A stretch of 64,000 nucleotides of DNA from contig NZ_CP024923.1 in NCBI RefSeq assembly GCF_002796605.1, forward strand, positions 4,347,501-4,411,500, read 5' to 3'. The translations under genes were made by a program, and so were the position numbers. Below are positions 36,655 to 43,877 of the stretch, in pieces; the first letter of the stretch is position 1; each line of letters opens with the position of its first letter. This DNA comes from Sphingomonas psychrotolerans. Its GTDB lineage: Bacteria; Pseudomonadota; Alphaproteobacteria; Sphingomonadales; Sphingomonadaceae. Under the pieces are notes generated by a model that was not told the origin of the DNA, did no database searches, and saw only the letters and a program-made list of their open reading frames with translations.

Positions 36655-37358
36655 CCGATGCCCGCCCGCTTTATCAAGTCATCCGCAGCGCGATCGAGAA
36701 CCGGATCATGTCGGGTGCACTGCGCCCGGGCGACCGCATTCCGTTCGAGCACGAACTGATGGCCGAATATGGCTGCGCGCGGATGACGGTGAACAAGGCG
36801 CTGTCGGCATTGGCGAGCGCCGGGCTGATCGCGCGGCAGCGGCGGCGCGGCTCGTTCGTGACGCGGCCGCGGATCCACATGGCGGCGCTGCGGATCCCCG
36901 ATATCCGCGAGGAGATCGAGAAGCGCGGGCACGTCTATGCCCTGCGGCTGGTGACGCGCAGCGTGCTGGGGGCCGACAGCCCGAGTGCGGCGCCGCTGCG
37001 TCTGTCGCACGGCAAGCTGCTGTCGCTGCGCTGCGTGCACCTCGCCGATGCGCGGCCTTATGCGGTGGAGGAGCGGCTGATCAATCTTGCCGCGGTGCCC
37101 GACGCCATGGACGCCGACTTCGCGATCGATCCCCCGGGCAGCTGGCTGCTCGCGCATGTTCCCTGGACCGAGGCCGAACACCGCATCACCGCCGCGCCCG
37201 CTGGCGATACGGCGATTTTGCTCGAATTGGACACGGACAAGCCCTGTCTCGTGCTTGAGCGCTGGACGTGGCGCGAGGCCGAGACGATCACTTATGTCCG
37301 TACCATATTCGACGGCGACAGCTTCGATCTGACGGCGCATTTCGCATCACAGGGTTGA
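36651..37358 (+). CDS. hutC: GntR-family histidine utilisation repressor
   Basis: This 235-residue regulator has an N-terminal winged helix (PLYQVIRSAIENRIMSGALRPGDRIP, ELMAEYGCARMTVNKALSALASAGLIARQRRRGSFV, about residues 6-70) and a C-terminal UTRA ligand domain. It is the HutC branch, which normally senses urocanate and releases hut promoters. UTRA marks are LLSLRCVHLADARPYAVEERLIN, PGSWLLAHVPWTEAEHRITA and PCLVLERWTWREAETITYVRTIF. The GTG at 36651 overlaps the hutF stop. Its likely target is the palindrome at 35250-35261, giving autoregulation and control of both hut transcripts. A strong hairpin follows the gene. Confidence 0.93.
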   Translation: MTDARPLYQVIRSAIENRIMSGALRPGDRIPFEHELMAEYGCARMTVNKALSALASAGLIARQRRRGSFVTRPRIHMAALRIPDIREEIEKRGHVYALRLVTRSVLGADSPSAAPLRLSHGKLLSLRCVHLADARPYAVEERLINLAAVPDAMDADFAIDPPGSWLLAHVPWTEAEHRITAAPAGDTAILLELDTDKPCLVLERWTWREAETITYVRTIFDGDSFDLTAHFASQG

Positions 37359-37367
37359 GGCGCCGCT

Positions 37368-37393
37368 CCCTCTCCCCGCAAGCGGGGAGAGGG
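37368..37393. terminator. Strong bidirectional terminator hairpin
   Basis: CCCTCTCCCCGC (37368-37379) pairs perfectly with GCGGGGAGAGGG (37382-37393) with a tiny loop. It stands between the convergent hutC and the large RTX-type gene, 10 bases after the hutC stop. It likely ends both transcripts. Confidence 0.8.
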
Positions 37394-37406
37394 CTATTCT
37401 TGCCCG

Positions 37407-40400
37407 TCAGAGCAGCATCAGATCCGAATAGTAATTCGAGACCGTTTGATGATCGGTCTCGCTCCATTCAAACGCATTCACCGGGCTCGCAAACGCTTCC
37501 GCGAGCGGGTGGGGGGGGCTTGCGTCGAGAAACAGGAACAGCGCGTCGTCGGCGTCGAACGCCGCGAATCCGGGCATCGGCAGTGGATTGTCCGGGACGA
37601 GCGCGGTTCCCGCGCCCGGCGCGGTCGCGCCACCGGTCTGGGTCACGTTGACGTTCGCGGGCGTCGCCACGGGGGTGTTGCCGTTGGCGTTCCATGTCGC
37701 GACGGCGTCGTCGTCGAGTCCGGGTCCGCCTTCGACGAAGCCCTGCAGGAAGATGCGCGGATCGGAGGTGCCGTCGAGATCCGAGGTGCGCAGCCGCAGC
37801 AGATTGGCCGGGCCGCCGGCGAGAACGTCGTTGTTGATGATGTTGGCATAGACCTGCGCGGTCTCGCCGGCCGTCGAGGAGCCCGCGGTGATGTTGATAT
37901 CGGCGAGCGCGCCGGGGTTCGAATCGAGCGTATTGTTGTCCAGCGTGAGATCGAGCCGGGCATTGCCGGTGCGTGCCTGCGCGTCCACTGCCGAGCTGCC
38001 ATTGCCGTTGCCCATCGTGACGCTGTTGTCGCGCGCCTCGACGATGGCGGTACTGCCATTGTCCTGGGTAAGGACCCGGATACCCGAGCCTGACCCGTTG
38101 GCTGTGACGACGTTGTCGTTGATCCGCCCTTCGATATCGGCACCGCCAAAGGATGTGACGTTGATCGCGTTGCCGCCGCGGCTCTGGACGGTGTTGCCGA
38201 TGACGTTGAAGGCGAATTGCGCGGTGCCGCTGGCGTTCAGATCGATGCCGCTGCCGATATCGGCTTCGCTGTCGATCTGGTTGTCGATGATGTCGACGCT
38301 GACGATGCTGTCATGGTCGCCGATGATCTGGATCGCCTGGGTTCGCAGCCGCACGAAATCGCTGTCGATGATGTCGATATTGGTGACCGGCGCGCCGGCA
38401 CCGGTGCTGAAGCTGCGGAATTGGAAACCGCCATCGCCATTGGGGTTGACCGGGCCGCCCGAGTTGGTCGTCTGGCTGTCGCGGAAAGTGACGTTGTTCA
38501 GGGCGAGGTTGAGATCGACGTCGGTGTTGACGATGTCTAGGCCGTTGGTTTCGGCGAAGGCGATCTCGGTGTCCGAGATCGACGAATTCCCCGACAGATT
38601 GATGAATTCGATGCCGCTTTCGTGGACGGCGTTGCCGGCCTCGGTGATCGAGCTGTCGTCCATCACGAAATCGGCGACGTCGACGCCGACGATACCGGTG
38701 TCGGCGACTCCGTTGATGTTGACATTACCGAGCGTCACACCGTCCACGTCGCTAAGGTAGATCGCGGCGTTCGATGCGCTGAGGTCGAGATCGGTCGAGA
38801 CGCCGTGGACGGTGTTGGCGTTGGTCAGCGTCATGTTGCCCAGTTCGAGCTCGGCGGTGTCGATCGCTTCGATGCCCCGGATGCCGATATTCTGAAGGGT
38901 ACCGCCCGAGCCGTCGACGGCGCCGGTGCCGGTGATGTGGAGCCCGCCATCGGCGCCGGTGCCGCCCAGGCGGATGCCGTAGCTCCCGCCATTGGCCGAG
39001 ATGCTCTCGAACGTGAGATCGGCGGCGCCGATCGCTGTGCCGATCACGCTTACTGCAACGCCGCCTGCCGACGTGACGCTGTTGCCGGCGCCGGTGGCGG
39101 TCACCGTGCCGCCGCCGCTTGCATTGAGCCCCGCGCCGCTGGTGGTGACGATGTCGAGCCCGCCGCCGAGCGCGAGCGCGCCGGTGTTGCCGACGAAGTT
39201 CACCGCAGTGGCGGTCGCGGTCGAGACGGTGCCGCCGCCGGCGAAGGTCGCGGTGAGCGACGTGCCGGTGATGTCGATGCCGCCACCGCTATGCGCACCG
39301 GTGATCGTCGTCGTGCCGGTGACGGTGAAGCTGCCGCCGACTCCGGCAAGGTCGATCGCGCCCCCGGCGGACGCCGTCGACGCGGCGCTGTTGAGTGTAA
39401 CGTTCAGCGTGCCGCCCTGGTCGATGTCGGCGATCTGGCCCGCGCCCGATTTGGCGACGTCGCTGATCACGAGGCTGCCGACGCTGCCGCCACTGTCGGC
39501 CAGCCCGGCGCCGGTGGTGTCGCCGATGTCGAGGCCCGACACCTGGTTGTTCTGGGCGAGATCGACGCCGTTGTTGGTGCCGCCGGTGGTGACGATCGTC
39601 GGCCGACCGGTGCCCTGTTCGATCGTCTCCGCGCCGATCACCAGATCCTGGCCGCCGCCGACCAGCGTCTGGCCGTCGAGCAGGTTGATGCCGTCGGCTT
39701 CGGCATAGGTGCCAGTGCCTTCGCGCAGATAGATGGTGTCGCCGGTACCGGGGCCGTCGGGCGTGCCTTGCGCCGCGTTGAACGCCGCGAGCGACGTGAA
39801 CGGATCGGCCTGGGTGCCGAGATTAGAGCTGCCGATCGCGGCATTGTCGATGAACCACACCTGCGCGGGTCCGACATTGACCGTCACCGTCGCGGTGTCG
39901 GTTTCGCCGTCGGCGTCGGTGAGCGTGTAGGTGAAGCTGTCGCTCCCGGTGAACCCGACGGCGGGCTCGTAGCTGAACGAGCCGTCCGGGTTGACGGTCA
40001 CCGTGCCGCCATTGGCCGAAGTCGCGTCGAACGCCGTGACCGAGGCTTCGCCGGGGCCGGTGCCGACGCCATTGTCGTCGGTGTCGTTGGCGAGCACGCC
40101 GTCATTGGCATCGACGGTGAGCGTGGCATTGCCGGTCACCGCATAGGCATCGTCGACTGCGTCGGGCGGCAGATTGTCGCCTTCGCCGGTGATGGTGACG
40201 GTGACGTCCTGCGTGGTGGTGCCGCCATGGCCGTCGGCGACCGTGACGGTGTAGGTCTGGGTCAGCGTCTCGCCTTCGTCGAGGAAGTCGATCGCGCTGT
40301 CGTCGACCTCGAAGTCCCAGCCGACAGTGTCGCCGGCCTGATTTACCGGATCGAGGCTGAACGTGCCGAGATAGCCGCCGGCCTGGGGCGCGAAGCTCGC

Positions 40401-42185
40401 GCTGTGGGTGTCGCTGAGATCCAGATCGTCGAACGCGATCGTGCCGCTATCCTGATGCGTGAAGGCATCCTCGTTGGGATCGCCATTGGGCAGTTCGGTG
40501 ACCGCGCCGATGGCGTCGGTGCCACCGGCGTCGATGGTCGGCGCATCGTTGGTACCGGTGACGGTGACAGCAATGGTCGAGGCGGAAGTCGCGCCGTGCT
40601 CGTCGGTGATCGAATAACTGACGGTCACCAATGTGCTTTCGCCGACCGCGAGGTAATCAAAGTCCGCGCCGGGAGCGAACTGGACCTGATTGGCGACCAC
40701 CGTCGCGGTGCCCTGGCCGGCGGGCGCCGCAGCGGCCGTGACGGTGAGCACCGCGCCGTCATCGGCATCGGCATCGTTGGCGAGAACGTTGATCAGGACG
40801 CTGGCGTTCTCGCCCGTCGCGGCGGTGTCGGGATTGGCGACCGGGCCGTCATTGGTGCCGGTGACGGTGATCGTCACGGTCGAGGCGGACGCGGCGCCGA
40901 ACTGGTCCTGGATCGTGTAGTTCACCGTCACGCTGGCAGTGGCGCCGACCGCGAGATGGTCGAAGTCGCCGCCGGGAGCGAACTGGACCTGATTGGCGAC
41001 CACCGATGCAATGCCCTGGCCGGCGGGCGCGGAAGCCGAAGTGACCGTGAGCACCGCGCCATTGTCGACATCGGTGTCGTTGGCGCGGACGTCGATCAGC
41101 ACGCTGGCATTCTCGCTGGTCGTCGCCGCGTCCGGATGCGCGACCGGCGCGTCGTTGAGGCCGATGATGGTGAAGACCAGATTGGCGGTATCCGAGGCGC
41201 TGCCGTCGGACGCGGTGTAGGTGAAGCTGTCCTGCACCACTTGTCCCTGCGCGAGCGTCTGCGCCGTGACGTTGAGCACGTAATTATAGGTGCCGTTGGC
41301 GTTGAGGGTCAGCGTGCCATAGGTGCCGTTGAACACGCCGGGAGTGGCGGTCAGTGTGTCGCCTTCGAAGTCGAAATCGTTGTCGAGCACGCTCGCCGCG
41401 CCGCTATTGTAGCTGCCGGCATCCTCGGTGAGCGCAACCGCGTCGTTCGATGCGATCGGCGCGTTGTTCCCGGTGAGATCGATGGTGACGTCGGCGAATT
41501 GCAGCCGCTCGACCGAGACCAGCAGATCGGCGCCGTCCGCGCCCGAGCCCGGGCCGCCCACGCCGTTATGGACCACGCCGGTGATCGGGCCGAGGCGATA
41601 GATGGCGTAATCGGCCAGCGAGCCCGAATAGACTGCAGTGTCGGTGCCCGCGCCGCCATCGATATAATCGAGCCCCGCGCCGCCGGTCAGCGTGTCGTTG
41701 CCGTTGCCGCCATAGAGCGTGTCGTTGCCATTGCCGCCCGAGAGCTGGTCGTCATTGTCCTCGCCGGAGAGCTGGTCGTTGCCGTCGCCGCCGTTCAGCA
41801 CGTCGTTGCCGGTGCCGCCCGAGAGCTGGTCATCGTCGCCGCCGCCGTCCAGCGTATCGTTGCCGCTGCCGCCACGCAGTTCGTCATTGCCGGTGCCGCC
41901 GGTCAGCGTGTCGTCATTGGCGTCGCCGTAGAGCGTGTCGCTGCCCGAGCCGCCGCTGATCGTGTCGTTGCCGGTGCCGCCGAAAATATCGTCGTTGCCA
42001 TCTTCGCCGTAGAGCGTGTCGTTGCCGTCATTGCCCTCGATATGGTCGTTGCCGGTGCCACCATAGATGGTGTCGTTGCCGCCACGGCCAAAGAGACGAT
42101 CGTTCCCACCGAGACCATAGATGGTATCGTTGCCGTTGGAACCGTTGATGGTGTTGTTACCATTATTGCCGGTATAGGTGGGCAC
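37407..42185 (-). CDS. Giant RTX/cadherin-like/beta-helix surface protein
   Basis: This 1592-residue protein has no Sec signal. Residues about 5-195 are some twenty calcium-binding RTX nonapeptides of the form GGxGNDTxx. Residues about 240-770 hold at least three VCBS/cadherin-like beta domains (NDAPVAHPDAATTSENASVLIDV and similar repeats) plus further Ig-like modules. Residues about 775-1550 look like a right-handed parallel beta-helix (VWFIDNAAIGSSNLGTQADPF, then many Asn/Gly-rich rungs). The last 40 residues end in hydrophobic DLMLL, compatible with a type I secretion signal. Having RTX at the N-terminus is unusual. The GTG at 42185 is chosen because GAGGAG lies about 8 bases upstream. The product is probably secreted by a type I system encoded elsewhere and used for adhesion or surface coating. 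Confidence 0.85.
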   Translation of the reverse strand: MPTYTGNNGNNTINGSNGNDTIYGLGGNDRLFGRGGNDTIYGGTGNDHIEGNDGNDTLYGEDGNDDIFGGTGNDTISGGSGSDTLYGDANDDTLTGGTGNDELRGGSGNDTLDGGGDDDQLSGGTGNDVLNGGDGNDQLSGEDNDDQLSGGNGNDTLYGGNGNDTLTGGAGLDYIDGGAGTDTAVYSGSLADYAIYRLGPITGVVHNGVGGPGSGADGADLLVSVERLQFADVTIDLTGNNAPIASNDAVALTEDAGSYNSGAASVLDNDFDFEGDTLTATPGVFNGTYGTLTLNANGTYNYVLNVTAQTLAQGQVVQDSFTYTASDGSASDTANLVFTIIGLNDAPVAHPDAATTSENASVLIDVRANDTDVDNGAVLTVTSASAPAGQGIASVVANQVQFAPGGDFDHLAVGATASVTVNYTIQDQFGAASASTVTITVTGTNDGPVANPDTAATGENASVLINVLANDADADDGAVLTVTAAAAPAGQGTATVVANQVQFAPGADFDYLAVGESTLVTVSYSITDEHGATSASTIAVTVTGTNDAPTIDAGGTDAIGAVTELPNGDPNEDAFTHQDSGTIAFDDLDLSDTHSASFAPQAGGYLGTFSLDPVNQAGDTVGWDFEVDDSAIDFLDEGETLTQTYTVTVADGHGGTTTQDVTVTITGEGDNLPPDAVDDAYAVTGNATLTVDANDGVLANDTDDNGVGTGPGEASVTAFDATSANGGTVTVNPDGSFSYEPAVGFTGSDSFTYTLTDADGETDTATVTVNVGPAQVWFIDNAAIGSSNLGTQADPFTSLAAFNAAQGTPDGPGTGDTIYLREGTGTYAEADGINLLDGQTLVGGGQDLVIGAETIEQGTGRPTIVTTGGTNNGVDLAQNNQVSGLDIGDTTGAGLADSGGSVGSLVISDVAKSGAGQIADIDQGGTLNVTLNSAASTASAGGAIDLAGVGGSFTVTGTTTITGAHSGGGIDITGTSLTATFAGGGTVSTATATAVNFVGNTGALALGGGLDIVTTSGAGLNASGGGTVTATGAGNSVTSAGGVAVSVIGTAIGAADLTFESISANGGSYGIRLGGTGADGGLHITGTGAVDGSGGTLQNIGIRGIEAIDTAELELGNMTLTNANTVHGVSTDLDLSASNAAIYLSDVDGVTLGNVNINGVADTGIVGVDVADFVMDDSSITEAGNAVHESGIEFINLSGNSSISDTEIAFAETNGLDIVNTDVDLNLALNNVTFRDSQTTNSGGPVNPNGDGGFQFRSFSTGAGAPVTNIDIIDSDFVRLRTQAIQIIGDHDSIVSVDIIDNQIDSEADIGSGIDLNASGTAQFAFNVIGNTVQSRGGNAINVTSFGGADIEGRINDNVVTANGSGSGIRVLTQDNGSTAIVEARDNSVTMGNGNGSSAVDAQARTGNARLDLTLDNNTLDSNPGALADINITAGSSTAGETAQVYANIINNDVLAGGPANLLRLRTSDLDGTSDPRIFLQGFVEGGPGLDDDAVATWNANGNTPVATPANVNVTQTGGATAPGAGTALVPDNPLPMPGFAAFDADDALFLFLDASPPHPLAEAFASPVNAFEWSETDHQTVSNYYSDLMLL

Positions 42186-42551
42186 GTCCGTCTCCTCGTA
42201 TCGTTCGCGGCGCACGAGCAGTATCTGCCCGCAAGAGCTTGAAAACATGACTGCGACACGCCGCGGAAGCACCGCGCGCGTCATCAGAATTGCAATATTG
42301 CCCTAATCCCCGATCGCATTGCATCACCCGACATCTCGGGTGAGACTTTGCCCCGCGCGACTCGATTTTGATTCAGATCAGACCTGCGCGAGGTTACTCT
42401 CCGGCGACTTCGAGTCCATAGCAAATGATCTAGATCGGACCGGGAACGAAACATTTGATGTGACGCGCGACGGATGAACCCCCGTCCTGCTTGCAGGGAC
42501 GGGGGGCGTTTCATGTCGGCCGGCAGCGAGCGTTGCCGGTGAGAGATCGAG
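42186..42551. other. 366-base intergenic region with RTX promoter area
   Basis: Between the RTX gene start and the M20 peptidase stop (both minus strand) no gene is evident. The AT-richer part at 42285-42460 is the likely RTX promoter. The peptidase terminator hairpin lies at 42479-42505. Confidence 0.5.
42479..42505 (-). terminator. Terminator hairpin after M20 peptidase gene
   Basis: CCCCCGTCC (42479-42487) pairs perfectly with GGACGGGGG (42497-42505) over a 9-base loop. It lies downstream of the M20 peptidase stop on the minus strand. Confidence 0.7.
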
Positions 42552-43877
42552 TCAGCGCGTCGTCGCTGCGCGTTCGGCGCTGAGGCGCGTGATGAGGATC
42601 GCGGCGCGCTTTGCCTGGCGGCGGATGCTGCGCAGGTCGACCGTTTCGCCCGGGGTGTGATCCCCGCTGCTGAGCGTGCCGAGCCCCGCAAGGCTGTCGA
42701 CATCGGACGCGACGAACGAGATGTCGCCCGCGCCGCGCCTGAGCGGGTCGAGCGGCTGCATCTCGGCGAGGCCGAGATCGCGGTTCACATGGTTGAGCGC
42801 GGCGAGCAACGCCTTGTTGCCCGCGGTCGGCGCCATTGCCGGATAGCCCTCGCCGAATGTGATCTTCGCGTCGGTGCCGGGCGCGTGAGCGGCGACAATG
42901 CGTTCCATCTTTGCGCGCACCCGCGCGGTCTGCTCTTCGCTGAGCGTGCGGAAATCGCCGAGGGCGATCGCAGTGGCGGGGATGATGTTGGTCTTGCCTG
43001 CGGCCGCCGCGGTGCCGCTCGGGTCGATCGACGCGCTGCTGCCTGCGGCGACGACGCCGGCGTTGAACGTCAGATTGGGTTCGGGCAGCTCTTGCCGGAA
43101 CGCCGCGAGGATCCGGACGAGTTCGTTGACTGCGCCGTCGCCCTGATCGGGGGTGAAGATCAACGACGAGTGGCCGGTCTTGCCCGTGGCGGTCAGCGTC
43201 CAGTCGATCGCCGAGCGGCGCGCGATCGATCCCATGTCGTTGCCGTCCTGCGTCACCAGCCCTTCGAAATCGAGTGCGACATCGGCGCGCTTGCCCGCGG
43301 CGATCAGGTCGGCGCGGGCGATTGTCAGCGGACTGCCCGAATCCTCCTCGTCGCCGGTCAGCACGATGTCGATATTGGCGCCGTCGAGCGTCCCCGCGGC
43401 CTTCATCGCCTGCAGTGCTGCGACGATCACCACCATGCCGCCTTTGTCGTCGCCGACGCCGGGGCCTTCGGCGAAGTCCCCCTTGCGGACGAACTTCTGG
43501 AACGGCGAGCCCGGCTCGAAAACCGTGTCGAGATGCCCGATCAGCAGGATGCGCTTGCGTCCCGGATGGCCGCGGTGGACCGCGATGAGGTGGCCCGCGC
43601 GGCCGACTGCCGCCATCGGCTTCCATTCCACCGCGAAGCCGAGCGCCTCGAGCTCGGCGCGCATCATCACCCCGACTTTTGTGACGCCATCGAGGTTGAG
43701 CGTGCCGCTATTCTGGTCGACCAGCTTGTGGAGCAGCGCCACCGATGCCTCGAACCGCGCGTCCACCGTACGATCCATGACCTTTTCGGCCGGCGACAGC
43801 TGCGCCGCCGCAGGCACCGCGGCCAGCATCGCCGCCAGCATCGCCGCCGACGCCATCGCAAGCAGGTGTCTGCGCAT
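42552..43877 (-). CDS. M20 family carboxypeptidase (glutamate carboxypeptidase-like), exported
   Basis: This 441-residue exported protein has a signal peptide cleaved after PAAAQ (about residue 26). It belongs to zinc peptidase family M20 of the carboxypeptidase G2 type. Metal and catalytic motifs are IGHLDTVFE (His, Asp), GPGVGDDKGGM (bridging Asp), LTGDEEDSGSP (catalytic Glu), ALDFEGLV and the C-terminal SSGDHTPGETVDL (His). It should remove C-terminal residues, often Glu or Asp, from peptides or amides in the periplasm. The ATG at 43877 shares one base with the upstream TonB receptor stop (TGATG), so the pair is translationally coupled. A divergent exported cyanophycinase supports a peptide-type substrate. 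Confidence 0.9.
   Translation of the reverse strand: MRRHLLAMASAAMLAAMLAAVPAAAQLSPAEKVMDRTVDARFEASVALLHKLVDQNSGTLNLDGVTKVGVMMRAELEALGFAVEWKPMAAVGRAGHLIAVHRGHPGRKRILLIGHLDTVFEPGSPFQKFVRKGDFAEGPGVGDDKGGMVVIVAALQAMKAAGTLDGANIDIVLTGDEEDSGSPLTIARADLIAAGKRADVALDFEGLVTQDGNDMGSIARRSAIDWTLTATGKTGHSSLIFTPDQGDGAVNELVRILAAFRQELPEPNLTFNAGVVAAGSSASIDPSGTAAAAGKTNIIPATAIALGDFRTLSEEQTARVRAKMERIVAAHAPGTDAKITFGEGYPAMAPTAGNKALLAALNHVNRDLGLAEMQPLDPLRRGAGDISFVASDVDSLAGLGTLSSGDHTPGETVDLRSIRRQAKRAAILITRLSAERAATTR

Noticed and set aside
41700..42130. Tandem DNA repeats that could be minisatellite or CRISPR
   Set aside because: They are the in-frame RTX nonapeptide codons.
38622..42242. A plus-strand open frame of about 1206 codons opposite the RTX gene
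   Set aside because: Shadow of the repetitive GC-rich minus-strand gene. Its translation is low-complexity Arg/Gly/Ala/Asp sequence without domains, while the minus strand has clear RTX and beta domains.
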